Shown in pieces: positions 25,438 through 34,571 of a stretch of DNA of 64,000 bases. The position numbers and the translations under genes are program-made. Each line of letters starts with the position of its first letter. Positions within the stretch are counted from its first letter, which is position 1. The DNA is from Jannaschia sp. W003 (GTDB lineage Bacteria > Pseudomonadota > Alphaproteobacteria > Rhodobacterales > Rhodobacteraceae): NCBI RefSeq assembly GCF_025144335.1, contig NZ_CP083539.1, positions 3,184,777 to 3,248,776 of the forward strand. The letters are read 5' to 3'. The notes beneath the pieces are model-generated. The model made no database searches. It saw nothing but the letters and a program-made list of their open reading frames with translations, and was not told where the DNA came from.

Positions 25438-27129
25438 ATGAGCAGCTTCCGCAACCGGATCGCGACCCGCCTCAGGGTGTGGCGCGCCGCGCCCCCGCGC
25501 GGGGCGCAGGGGCTCGTGTGGCACCCCGAGCCGCGCGCCGAGGGCTCGGAGCGCGCGGGCCACCGGATGCTGGGCGGCGTGTGGCACCTCGCCGGCCATC
25601 TGGTCGAGGGCGCCCCGGATCCCTGGGCGATCCGCCCGCCCTCCGTGCCCTTCGCGCTGCAGCTCCACGGCATGGGCTGGCTCGACGACGTGATGGCGGT
25701 GGGCGGGCGCGAGGCCACCGCGCGGGCGCGCGGCTGGACGCTCGCCTGGGTCGACCGCTTCGGGCGCGGCGCCGGCCCCGGCTGGGCGCCCGCCACCACC
25801 GGGCGGCGGCTGGTGCGCATGATCGTCCACGCCCCCGCGCTCCTGCGCGGCATGGAGCGGCCCGAGCGGTTCCGCGACAGCCTCTACCGCCAGGCGCAGG
25901 TGCTGGCGGGAACCTGGGGCCGCGCGCCCGCGGGCCTGCCCCGCGCCGAGGCGCTGCTTGGCCTCCTGATGGCGGGCCTGGCGCTCGAGGGCATGGAGCG
26001 GCTCGGCGACGTCGCCACCGACGCGCTGGCCCGCACCGCGGACGCGGACGTCGGCGCCGACGGCGGCATCCCCTCGCGCAACCCCGAGGCGCTGCTGGAA
26101 GTGGCGATGCTGCTCGGCTGGGCCGCCGCCTCGCTGGACAGCGCCGGGCGCCCGGTGCCGCCCCTCCTGCGCGAGGCGGTGGCGCGGATCGTGCCGACCT
26201 TGCGTGCCCTGCGCCACAGCGACGGCGGCCTGGCCCGGTTCCACGGCGGCGGCGCGGGCCGGGCCGGGCGCCTCGACCGGGTGCTGGGCGAGAGCGGCGT
26301 GCGGGGGCGCCCCTCCACCGGCCTCGCCATGGGCTTCGTGCCGGTCGCCCACGGGCGCACCACGCTGGTGGTGGACGCCGAGGCCCCGCCCGAGGGGGCG
26401 GCGTCCGGCTCGGCCCATGCGTCCACCCTGGCCTTCGAGTTGTGCTCGGCCACCACGCCGGTCGTCGTGAACTGCGGCCCCGGCGGCCCGTTCGGCCCCG
26501 AGTGGCACCGCGCCGGGCGCGCCACCGCCTCGCACTCCACGCTGGGCCTCGACGGCCATTCCTCGTCCCGGATCGGCGCGCCCGTGGCCGCCGGCCCCGG
26601 GCTGCGGATCGCCCCCCTCGCCGAGGGCCCCGAGACGGTGCAGTGGCAGCGCACCGAGGGCCGCCGCGCCTCCACGCTGATCCTGTCCCACGACGGCTGG
26701 CGCCCCACGCACGGCCTGACCCACCTGCGCCGGCTGGTGCTGTCCACAGACGGACGGCGGCTCGAGGGCGAGGACGCCCTGCGCGCCGTGTCGGGCCCCG
26801 ACAAGGAGCGGCTGGAGGACGCGATCGCGGCTCACGGCCCCGTGCGCTTCACGGTCGCCTTCCACCTGCATCCCGACGCCGAGGTCGAGACCGGGCTGGG
26901 CGGGCGCGCGGCCACGATCGCGCTGCCCACCGGCGAGATCTGGGTGCTGCGCCCCGGCGGCGGCGTCCCGCTGGAGATCCGGCCTTCCGTCTTCCTCGAT
27001 CCCGGGCGCCTGCGGCCCACGCCGTCGCGGCAGGTGGTTTTAACCGACAGCGTCATGTCCTATGCGGCCACCGTCGACTGGACCCTCGTCCGCACCCAGG
27101 AGCCCGACGCGGCTTCGAGACGGACCTGA
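25438..27129 (+). CDS. heparinase II/III family protein
   Basis: A 563-residue protein with an N-terminal alpha-helical toroid-like half and a C-terminal beta-sandwich half ([36 protein letters not shown]). The layout matches the heparinase II/III-like family common in alphaproteobacteria. There is no obvious signal peptide; the N-terminus is Arg-rich ([15 protein letters not shown]). True polysaccharide lyase activity is uncertain. It lies 14 bp before purH, and I recall this heparinase-purH-lspA order in other Rhodobacteraceae, suggesting a conserved but unexplained linkage. Confidence 0.82.
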   Translation: MSSFRNRIATRLRVWRAAPPRGAQGLVWHPEPRAEGSERAGHRMLGGVWHLAGHLVEGAPDPWAIRPPSVPFALQLHGMGWLDDVMAVGGREATARARGWTLAWVDRFGRGAGPGWAPATTGRRLVRMIVHAPALLRGMERPERFRDSLYRQAQVLAGTWGRAPAGLPRAEALLGLLMAGLALEGMERLGDVATDALARTADADVGADGGIPSRNPEALLEVAMLLGWAAASLDSAGRPVPPLLREAVARIVPTLRALRHSDGGLARFHGGGAGRAGRLDRVLGESGVRGRPSTGLAMGFVPVAHGRTTLVVDAEAPPEGAASGSAHASTLAFELCSATTPVVVNCGPGGPFGPEWHRAGRATASHSTLGLDGHSSSRIGAPVAAGPGLRIAPLAEGPETVQWQRTEGRRASTLILSHDGWRPTHGLTHLRRLVLSTDGRRLEGEDALRAVSGPDKERLEDAIAAHGPVRFTVAFHLHPDAEVETGLGGRAATIALPTGEIWVLRPGGGVPLEIRPSVFLDPGRLRPTPSRQVVLTDSVMSYAATVDWTLVRTQEPDAASRRT

Positions 27130-27143
27130 ACGCGAGCCTGCCC

Positions 27144-28724
27144 ATGACCGCCACCCCCGTCCCCCTCCGCCGCGCGCTCCTGTCCGTGAGCGACAAGACC
27201 GGCCTCGAAGATCTGGGCCGCGCGCTGGCCGCCCGCGGCGTGGAGCTGGTCAGCACCGGCGGCACGGCGCGCGCCCTGCGGGACGCCGGCCTCCAGGTGC
27301 GCGACGTGAGCGAGCTGACGGGCTTTCCCGAGATGATGGACGGTCGGGTCAAGACGCTGCACCCGATGGTGCACGGCGGCCTGCTGGCCCTGCGCGACGC
27401 CCACGCCGCCGACATGGAGGCCCACGGGATCGCGCCGATCGACCTGCTGGTGGTGAACCTCTACCCGTTCGAGGTGACGGTCGCGCGGGGGGCTGGTGAG
27501 GACGAGGCCGTCGAGAACATCGACATCGGCGGTCCCGCCATGATCCGCGCGGCGGCCAAGAACCACCCCTGGGTCTGCACCCTCACGGACGCCGAGGACT
27601 ACGCCGCCCTGCTCTCGGAGCTCGAGGCCAACGACGGCGCCACCACGCTCGCCTTCCGCCGCCGCTGCGCCGCCGTGGCCTACGGGCGCACCGCCGCCTA
27701 CGACGCCGCCGTCGCCACCTGGATGGCCCGCTGGGAGGAGACGCCGCCCCGCCGCGTCGCCGCCGCCGGCACCCTGGCCCAATCCCTGCGCTACGGCGAG
27801 AACCCGCACCAGTCGGCGGCCTTCTACCGCGACGGCTCGGCTCGGCCCGGCGTCGGCTCGGCCACGCAGCACCAGGGCAAGGCGCTGAGCTACAACAACC
27901 TGAACGACACGGATGCGGCCTTCGAGCTGGTGGCCGAGTTCGACCCCGCCACGCCCGCCGTCGCCATCATCAAGCACGCCAACCCCTGCGGCGTGGCCAC
28001 GGGCGGCAGCTTCACCGAGGCCTACGCGCGCGCCTTCGACTGCGACCGCACCTCGGCCTTCGGCGGCATCGTCGCCCTGAACGGCCCGCTGGACGGCCCC
28101 ACGGCCGAGGCCATCGCCGGCATCTTCACCGAGGTGGTGATCGCCCCCGAGGCCACCGACGAGGCCCGCGCCGTGTTCGCGGCGAAGAAGAACCTGCGCC
28201 TCCTGACCACCGGCGCCCTGCCCGACCCGCGCGCCCCGCGCCGCGCCATGCGGCAGATCGCCGGCGGCTGGCTGGTGCAGGACCATGATGCCGCGATGAT
28301 CGCGGAATCCGACCTGCGGGTGGTCACCAAGCGCGCGCCCTCGGAGGCGCAGATGCGCGACCTCCTGTTCGCCTGGCGCGTCGCCAAGCACGTGAAGTCC
28401 AACGCCATCGTCTACGCCCGCGACGGCGCCACCGTGGGCGTGGGCGCGGGCCAGATGAGCCGCCTCGACAGCTCCCGCATCGCCGCCCGCAAGGCCGAGG
28501 ACATGGCCGAGGCGCTGGGCCTGCCGCACTCGGCGGCGCAGGGCTCGGTAGTCGCCTCGGACGCCTTCTTCCCCTTCGCCGACGGCCTGCTCGCCGCCGC
28601 CGAGGCCGGCGCGCGCGCCGTGATCCAGCCGGGCGGCTCGATGCGCGACGACGAGGTGGTCGCCGCCGCCGACGAGGCCGGGCTGGCGATGGTGTTCACC
28701 GGCCAGCGGCACTTCCGGCACTGA
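27144..28724 (+). CDS. purH: bifunctional AICAR formyltransferase / IMP cyclohydrolase
   Basis: A 526-residue enzyme for the last two steps of purine (IMP) synthesis. The N-terminal cyclohydrolase (MGS-like) domain shows [29 protein letters not shown] and [16 protein letters not shown]. The formyltransferase domain shows [28 protein letters not shown] and [11 protein letters not shown], with the catalytic Lys-His. Standard length. Probably co-transcribed with the heparinase-like gene upstream and lspA downstream (2-bp gap). Confidence 0.98.
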   Translation: MTATPVPLRRALLSVSDKTGLEDLGRALAARGVELVSTGGTARALRDAGLQVRDVSELTGFPEMMDGRVKTLHPMVHGGLLALRDAHAADMEAHGIAPIDLLVVNLYPFEVTVARGAGEDEAVENIDIGGPAMIRAAAKNHPWVCTLTDAEDYAALLSELEANDGATTLAFRRRCAAVAYGRTAAYDAAVATWMARWEETPPRRVAAAGTLAQSLRYGENPHQSAAFYRDGSARPGVGSATQHQGKALSYNNLNDTDAAFELVAEFDPATPAVAIIKHANPCGVATGGSFTEAYARAFDCDRTSAFGGIVALNGPLDGPTAEAIAGIFTEVVIAPEATDEARAVFAAKKNLRLLTTGALPDPRAPRRAMRQIAGGWLVQDHDAAMIAESDLRVVTKRAPSEAQMRDLLFAWRVAKHVKSNAIVYARDGATVGVGAGQMSRLDSSRIAARKAEDMAEALGLPHSAAQGSVVASDAFFPFADGLLAAAEAGARAVIQPGGSMRDDEVVAAADEAGLAMVFTGQRHFRH

Positions 28725-28726
28725 TC

Positions 28727-29203
28727 GTGGGAAAGCTCGCCGCCACCGCCCTCGCCGCCTTCGGGATCGACCAGCTCTCGAAGCTGTTCGTGGTGCACCT
28801 GCTGAACCTGCGCGAGGTCGGCGCCATGGACGTGGCCCCGCCCTGGCTGCGCTTCCGCATGGGCTGGAACGAGGGCATCAACTTCGGCCTCATGTCGGGC
28901 GCCGGCGCGAAGTGGGCGCTGATCGCCCTCGCCCTCGCCATCTGCGGCGCGGTGCTGTGGTGGTCGCGCGGCTTCCGCCATCCGCTGGCCTTCGTGTCCG
29001 CCGGCCTCGTGGTGGGGGGCGCGTTGGCCAACGTGCTCGACCGGCTGCTCTACGGCGCGGTGGCCGACTTCCTCAACATGTCGGTGCCGGGCATCCACAA
29101 CCCCTTCGCCTTCAACTTCGCCGACGTGTTCATCTTCGCGGGCGCCTTCGGGCTGGTGCTGTTCGCCGACAAGGCGGGTGACGGCGCCGCCGATGCGCGC
29201 TAG
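28727..29203 (+). CDS. lspA: lipoprotein signal peptidase
   Basis: A 158-residue inner-membrane aspartyl protease that cleaves signal peptides of diacylglyceryl prolipoproteins. Four hydrophobic segments are visible. The two catalytic aspartates are in [14 protein letters not shown] and FNFADVFI, and the early GIDQLSKLF motif is typical. The GTG start sits 2 bp after the purH stop. The downstream lipoprotein gene (DUF3035) is a likely substrate. Confidence 0.97.
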   Translation: MGKLAATALAAFGIDQLSKLFVVHLLNLREVGAMDVAPPWLRFRMGWNEGINFGLMSGAGAKWALIALALAICGAVLWWSRGFRHPLAFVSAGLVVGGALANVLDRLLYGAVADFLNMSVPGIHNPFAFNFADVFIFAGAFGLVLFADKAGDGAADAR

Positions 29204-29231
29204 CAACGCCCCGGTGTCCCGGAGAACCTCC

Positions 29232-29726
29232 ATGCGCCTCGCCGCCCTTCCGCTGCTCGCCCTGCTCGCCGCCTGCGCCCGCGAGGAGCCGCGCCTCCTG
29301 AACCTCAGCAAGGCCGACCGCACCCCCGACGAGTTCTCGATCGTGCCCTCGCGCCCCCTCGAGCAGCCGCCCACCTACGCGGCCCTGCCCGCGCCGCTGC
29401 CCGGCGGCCCCTCGCGCGCCGATCCCGCGCCCGAGGCGGCGGCCGTGGCCGCGCTCGGCGGGCGCCCCGGCGCGGGCGCGGGCGCCGACCCGGCGCTGGC
29501 TGCCCGCGTGTTCCGCTACGGCGTGGGCGAGAACATCCGCGGCGTGCTCGCCGCCGAGGACCTCGCGTTCCGCCGCCGCAACGACCCGCTGCTGCTGGAG
29601 CGGCTGTTCAACGTGAACGTCTACTACGACGCCTACCGCCCGCTCTCGCTCGACCAGCACCGCGAGCTGGAACGCCTGCGCGCGCTGGGCGTGCGCACCG
29701 TGGCCGCGCCGCCCGACCCGCGCTGA
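29232..29726 (+). CDS. DUF3035 outer-membrane lipoprotein (BamF-like)
   Basis: A 164-residue lipoprotein: lipobox LLAAC with the lipidated Cys15. The family segment [30 protein letters not shown] follows, then a Gly/Ala-rich linker and a charged C-terminal helix region. DUF3035 proteins have been linked to the alphaproteobacterial outer-membrane assembly complex as BamF; that link comes from memory and is not shown here. The start at 29232 places a proper signal peptide directly after AGAACCTCC. It sits between lspA and the M16 peptidase pair, a conserved alphaproteobacterial order. Confidence 0.85.
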   Translation: MRLAALPLLALLAACAREEPRLLNLSKADRTPDEFSIVPSRPLEQPPTYAALPAPLPGGPSRADPAPEAAAVAALGGRPGAGAGADPALAARVFRYGVGENIRGVLAAEDLAFRRRNDPLLLERLFNVNVYYDAYRPLSLDQHRELERLRALGVRTVAAPPDPR

Positions 29727-29832
29727 AGCGGGGGCGCGTCCCCTGACAATGGCGTGAGTCCCCGTGCGCGCCCCTGTGCGCGGGGGCCGCGAGGCCGCAC
29801 ATGCATCCCGACGCCTGCACCGGAGGACCCCC

Positions 29833-31296
29833 TTGCCCGCACGAGCCCCCGCCCTCGCCGCCGCCCTGGCCGCCGCGACCTTCGCCGCCGCGCCCGCCTT
29901 CGCGCAGGACGCCGCCGCCGCCGCGCCCGCCGGCGACGACACGGTCACCACCTTCACGCTTCCCAACGGCCTCGACGCCATCGTCATCGAGGACCACCGC
30001 GCGCCCGTGGCCGTCCACATGATGTGGTACGACGTGGGCGCCGCCGACGAGCCGCCGGGCAAGTCCGGCATCGCCCACTTCCTGGAACACCTGATGTTCA
30101 AGGGCACCGACGACCTGGAGCCCGGCGAGTTCTCCCGCGTGGTCGAGGCCCAGGGCGGCTCCGACAACGCGTTCACCAGCCAGGACTACACCGGCTACTT
30201 CCAGCGCGTCGCCGCCGACCGCCTCGGCCTCATGATGCGGATGGAGGCCGACCGCATGCGCGACCTCGTGCTCGACGACAAGGACATGCTGACCGAGCGC
30301 GACGTGGTGCTGGAGGAGCGCGCGCAGCGCACCGACAGCGAGCCGGGCGCCCTGTTCTCGGAGCAGCGGAACGCCGCGCAGTACCTCAACCACCCCTACG
30401 GCGTGCCGATCATCGGCTGGCGCCACGAGGTCTCGGAGCTGACCCTCGCGGATGCCCTCGCCTTCTACCGCCGCTACTACGCGCCCAACAACGCCACGCT
30501 GATCGTGGCCGGCGACGTGGACCCCGCCGAGGTGCGCGCCCTGGCCGAGGAGCACTACGGCCCGCTGGAGCCCACGGAAGGCCTCGAGCCCCGCGCGCGC
30601 CCCTCGGAGCCGCCGCAGATCGCGCCGCGCCGCCTCGTGTTCGAGGACGAGCGCGTCTCGAACCCTTACGTGATCCGCACCTACCTCGCCCCCGAGCGTG
30701 ACCCAGGCGCGCAGGAGGAGGCGGCGGCTCTCACGGTGCTCGCCCGCGTGCTGGGCGGCTCGTCGCAGACCTCGCTGATGGGCCGCGTGCTGGAGCAGGA
30801 CGAGAAGACCGCACTCTACACCTCGGCCTTCTACTCGGGCACCTCGCTCGACCAGACGACCTTCGGCGTCGTCGTGATGCCGGTCCCTGGCCGCTCGCTG
30901 GCCGAGGCCGAGGCCGACATGGACCGCATGATCGCGCGGCTCTTGGAGGAGGGCGTCGACGAGGCGCAGCTCGAGCGCATCAAGACCCAGCTCCGCGCCG
31001 CCGAGATCTACGGCCGCGACAGCCTCCAGGGCCGCGCACGCACCTACGGCGTGGGCATCACGTCCGGCCTCACGGTCGAGGACGTGCAGGCGTGGCCCGC
31101 GATCCTCGACGCGGTGACCGGCGAGGACGTGGTGGCCGCCGCACGCGCGCTGTTCGACGCGGACGCCTCCGTGACGGGCTACCTGCAGGCCCCCTCCGAG
31201 ACCGCCACGGACACCCTCGAGGCCGTCCCCGAGGAGCCTGCCGTCACGCCCGCCGACGCCCCAACCGCCCCGACCGATCCCGAGGACGACGCATGA
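29833..31296 (+). CDS. M16 family zinc peptidase, active subunit, periplasmic
   Basis: A 487-residue insulinase-type metallopeptidase. The inverted zinc motif HxxEH is present as HFLEHLMFKG (His82, Glu85, His86), with the third ligand region at LTERDVVLEERAQR. The TTG at 29833 is taken as start. CGGAGG lies 6 bases before it, and it gives a clean signal peptide (LPARAPALAAALAAATFAAA, cleaved near FAQD). The upstream in-frame ATG would add Arg-rich residues and hide the signal. It overlaps the second M16 gene by ATGA; such pairs usually form one heterodimeric protease. Substrates unknown. Confidence 0.9.
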   Translation: MPARAPALAAALAAATFAAAPAFAQDAAAAAPAGDDTVTTFTLPNGLDAIVIEDHRAPVAVHMMWYDVGAADEPPGKSGIAHFLEHLMFKGTDDLEPGEFSRVVEAQGGSDNAFTSQDYTGYFQRVAADRLGLMMRMEADRMRDLVLDDKDMLTERDVVLEERAQRTDSEPGALFSEQRNAAQYLNHPYGVPIIGWRHEVSELTLADALAFYRRYYAPNNATLIVAGDVDPAEVRALAEEHYGPLEPTEGLEPRARPSEPPQIAPRRLVFEDERVSNPYVIRTYLAPERDPGAQEEAAALTVLARVLGGSSQTSLMGRVLEQDEKTALYTSAFYSGTSLDQTTFGVVVMPVPGRSLAEAEADMDRMIARLLEEGVDEAQLERIKTQLRAAEIYGRDSLQGRARTYGVGITSGLTVEDVQAWPAILDAVTGEDVVAAARALFDADASVTGYLQAPSETATDTLEAVPEEPAVTPADAPTAPTDPEDDA

Positions 31297-32621
31297 GCCT
31301 TTCCCTCCGCGCCCTGGCCTTCGCCGCCGCCACCCTCCTGCCCGCCGCCGCCCACGCGGCGGTGGAGATCCAGGAGGTCGTCTCGCCCGGCGGCATCACC
31401 GCCTGGCTGGTGGAGGAGCACTCGATCCCCTTCACCGCCTTCGACATCCGCTTCGAGGGCGGCGCCTCGCTGGATGCGCCGGGCAAGCGCGGTGCCGTGA
31501 ACCTCATGGCCGCGACGCTCGAGGAGGGCGCGGGCGAGCGGGACGCGCGCGCCTTCGCCGAGGCCGCCGAGGACCTCGCGGCCCGCTTCTCGTTCGAGGC
31601 GACCAACGACGCCGTCGCCGTGGAGGCCTCGATCCTCACCGAGAACCGCGCGGAGGCCGTCGCCCTCCTGCGCGAGGCGCTGGTCGCCCCGCGCTTCGAC
31701 GCCGAGGCCGTGGACCGCGTGCGCGAGCAGGTGCTCGCCTCGATCGACCGCGCCGAGTCCGACCCCCAGGAGATCGCCTCCACCACGCTCGCCGCGCTGG
31801 CCTTCCCGGACCACCCCTACGGCTCGCCCCTCGACGGCACCCGCGAGACCGTCTCCTCGCTCGCCCCGGACGACCTGCGCGCGGCCCATGCCGCCGCCCT
31901 GACGCTGGACCGCGTCCACGTCGGCGTGACCGGCGACATCACCGCCGAGGAGCTGGGCCCCCTCCTCGACGAGCTCTTGGGCGACCTGCCCGCCACCGGC
32001 GGCCCCGAGGTCGCCGACGCGGACTACGCGCTCGGGGGCGGCGTGACCGTGGTGGCCCATCCCTCGCCCCAGTCCGTTGTGCTGTTCGGCCACGAGAGCC
32101 TTCGCCGCGACGACCCCGACTTCTTCGCCGCCTACGTGCTGAACCACGTGCTCGGCGGCGCGGGCTTCAACTCCTTGCTCATGGACGAGGTGCGCGTGAA
32201 GCGCGGGCTGACCTACGGCATCGGCAGCTACCTCGTGCCGCGCGAGCACGCGGCCCAGCATCTGGGACAGTTCTCGTCGTCGAACGCCAAGGCCGCCGAG
32301 GCGGTGCGCATCGTGCGCGAGGAATGGGCCGAGATGGCGGAAGCTGGCGCCGACCCCAAGGCGCTGGAGGCGGCCAAGACGTACCTCACGGGCGCCTACC
32401 CGCTGCGCTTCGACGGCAACGGCACGATCGCCGGCATCCTGTCGGGCATGCAGCTCCAGGATCTGCCGATCGACTACATCGCCACCCGCAACGCGCGCAT
32501 CGAGGCGGTGACGCCCGAGGACGTGGCCCGCGTGGCCGCGCGCATCATGGACGCGGACGACCTGCACTTCGTCGTCGTGGGCCAGCCCGAGGGGCTGGAG
32601 ACCGGCGCCCTGCCGGGCTGA
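31293..32621 (+). CDS. M16 family peptidase homologue lacking the zinc site
   Basis: A 442-residue exported protein (signal peptide to about PAAAHA). It has the M16 fold, including the C-terminal FNSLLMDEVRVKRGLTYGI stretch that binds substrate. Where active members have HxxEH this one reads NLMAATLEEGAGERDA, with no zinc ligands, so it is the non-catalytic partner. Translationally coupled to the active subunit by a 4-bp overlap. The active/inactive pairing parallels mitochondrial processing peptidase and other bacterial M16 pairs. Confidence 0.9.
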   Translation: MSLSLRALAFAAATLLPAAAHAAVEIQEVVSPGGITAWLVEEHSIPFTAFDIRFEGGASLDAPGKRGAVNLMAATLEEGAGERDARAFAEAAEDLAARFSFEATNDAVAVEASILTENRAEAVALLREALVAPRFDAEAVDRVREQVLASIDRAESDPQEIASTTLAALAFPDHPYGSPLDGTRETVSSLAPDDLRAAHAAALTLDRVHVGVTGDITAEELGPLLDELLGDLPATGGPEVADADYALGGGVTVVAHPSPQSVVLFGHESLRRDDPDFFAAYVLNHVLGGAGFNSLLMDEVRVKRGLTYGIGSYLVPREHAAQHLGQFSSSNAKAAEAVRIVREEWAEMAEAGADPKALEAAKTYLTGAYPLRFDGNGTIAGILSGMQLQDLPIDYIATRNARIEAVTPEDVARVAARIMDADDLHFVVVGQPEGLETGALPG

Positions 32622-32636
32622 CCCCGTCGCCCCCCG

Positions 32637-32652
32637 CCCCGCCCGGGCGGGG
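32637..32652. terminator. 16-bp GC palindrome after the M16 pair
   Basis: CCCCGCCCGGGCGGGG, a perfect palindrome 15 bp after the stop. An identical 16-mer follows mutM at 61858-61873. Both are 3' to a gene, suggesting a terminator or mRNA-end stabiliser. Confidence 0.5.
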
Positions 32653-32744
32653 GGCCGCCGGCGTTAACCGCGCCCGCACTTATCCCCGACATCCCCCGCT
32701 CCGCCCCCTCGACCCGCCGTGCCTCGCCGGGCCATGATGGGGCG

Positions 32745-34532
32745 GTGAACCGGCCAGCCCGCATCCCTCGACCGATCCGCCAGCTGGCCGAGGCGGCCGT
32801 GAACCGCATCGCCGCCGGCGAGGTGCTGGAGCGGCCCGCCTCGGCCGTGAAGGAGCTGGTCGAGAACGCCCTCGACGCCGGCGCCGCCCGCGTGCTGGTC
32901 GAGATCGAGGACGGAGGGCGCGCGCTCGTGCGCGTCACCGACGACGGGCACGGGATTCCCGCCTCCGACCTCGCTCTCGCTCTCACGCGCCACGCCACGT
33001 CGAAGCTCGACGGCGACGACCTCCTCGCGATCCACCACTTCGGTTTCCGCGGCGAGGCGCTGGCCTCGCTCGCCGCCGTGGGCCGCCTGCGCGTCACCAG
33101 CCGCGCCGCGGGCGCCGCCGAGGCCGCCGAGATCCGCGCGGTCGCGGGCCGGGTGGAAGCGGTGCGCCCCGCGGCCCTGGGTGCGGGCACCGTGGTGGAG
33201 CTGCGCGACCTCTTCTTCGCCACCCCCGCGCGGCTCAAGTTCCTGCGCTCGGCCCGCGCCGAGACCGGCGCCGTCACGGATGCCCTGCGCCGCCTCGCCA
33301 TGGCGAGGCCGGACGTCGCCTTCACCCTGCGCGAGGGCGAGCGCACGCTCCTGCGCGCCGACGCCGCCGGCGAGGATGCCGTGCTGGGCCGCCTCGCCGC
33401 GATTCTCGGGGCGGACTTCGCGGGCAACCAGATCGCCGTGGACGCGGAGCGCGAGGGCTTCCGCCTCCGGGGCCACGCCGGGCTGCCCACCTTCGCGCGG
33501 GGCAACGCGCAACACCAGTTCCTCTACGTGAACGGCCGCCCCGTGCGCGACCCGATGCTCGGCGGGGCCCTGCGCGCGGCCTACGCCGACGTCCTGCCCC
33601 GCGGCCGCCACGCGGTGGCGGCCCTGTTCCTCCAGTGCGACATGCGCGCCGTGGACGTGAACGTGCACCCCGCCAAGACCGAGGTGCGCTTCCGCGAGCC
33701 GGGCGTGCCGCGCGGGCTGATCGTCTCGGCCCTGCGCCACGCGCTCGCCGAGCACGGGCACCGATCGAGCACCACCGTGGGCGACGCCCTCCTCGGCACC
33801 GCGCGCCCCGAGCGCCCCGTCGCGCCGCGCTACCAGATGGACCGCCCCTCGGCGGGGGCGCGCACTGCTGCCTACGCCGGCCAGGCCCCGATGCCCGGCC
33901 TCGCCGAGGCGTCGGCCCGCTACGAGGCCGCCCCCGCCGAGACGGAGACGGACCCCGAGGCCTACCCCCTCGGCGCCGCGCGCGCCCAGCTCCACGAGAA
34001 CTGGATCGTCGCCCAGACCGCCGACGGCCTCGTGATCGTCGACGCCCATGCCGCCCACGAGCGCCTCAACTACGAGCGGCTGAAGGGCGAGGCTCATGGC
34101 AAGGGCATTGCCGCCCAGAGCCTCCTCCTGCCCGAGGTGGTGGAGCTGGGCGAGCGGGCCACTCCCCTCCTCGCCCTCGACCTCGCCCCCCTCGGGCTGG
34201 ATCTGGAGGCCTTCGGCCCCGGCGCGGTGATGGTGCGCGCCACCCCGGCGATCCTTGGTCCCTGTGACGCCGCCGCCCTCGTGCGTGACGTGGCCGACGC
34301 GCTGGAGGAGGGCGACGACGAGGCGCTGACCCTCCGGGGCCGCATCGACGCGGTGCTCTCGCGCATGGCCTGCCATGGCTCGGTGCGCACCGGCCGGCGC
34401 ATGTCCGCGCCCGAGATGAACGCACTCCTGCGCGACATGGAGCGCACGCCCCGCTCGGGCCAGTGCAACCACGGGCGGCCCACTTACGTGACCCTCAAGC
34501 TGGGCGACATCGAGCGGCTGTTCGGGCGTTAG
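32745..34532 (+). CDS. mutL: DNA mismatch repair protein MutL (endonuclease type)
   Basis: A 595-residue GHKL ATPase. The N-terminal motifs are RIAAGEVLERPASAVKELVE (ATPase Glu37), VTDDGHGI and FGFRGEALASLAAV. The C-terminal domain keeps metal-binding endonuclease motifs: DAHAAHERLNYERLKG (DxHAxxExxxxE type), ACHGSVRTGRRM and CNHGRPT. So this MutL can probably nick DNA itself, in line with alphaproteobacteria lacking MutH. The GTG start at 32745 is used. It lies 39 bp before rnr. Confidence 0.96.
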   Translation: MNRPARIPRPIRQLAEAAVNRIAAGEVLERPASAVKELVENALDAGAARVLVEIEDGGRALVRVTDDGHGIPASDLALALTRHATSKLDGDDLLAIHHFGFRGEALASLAAVGRLRVTSRAAGAAEAAEIRAVAGRVEAVRPAALGAGTVVELRDLFFATPARLKFLRSARAETGAVTDALRRLAMARPDVAFTLREGERTLLRADAAGEDAVLGRLAAILGADFAGNQIAVDAEREGFRLRGHAGLPTFARGNAQHQFLYVNGRPVRDPMLGGALRAAYADVLPRGRHAVAALFLQCDMRAVDVNVHPAKTEVRFREPGVPRGLIVSALRHALAEHGHRSSTTVGDALLGTARPERPVAPRYQMDRPSAGARTAAYAGQAPMPGLAEASARYEAAPAETETDPEAYPLGAARAQLHENWIVAQTADGLVIVDAHAAHERLNYERLKGEAHGKGIAAQSLLLPEVVELGERATPLLALDLAPLGLDLEAFGPGAVMVRATPAILGPCDAAALVRDVADALEEGDDEALTLRGRIDAVLSRMACHGSVRTGRRMSAPEMNALLRDMERTPRSGQCNHGRPTYVTLKLGDIERLFGR

Positions 34533-34571
34533 AGGCGCCCCCCGCTCGCAATGCGCCGCCCGCGGGGCTAC

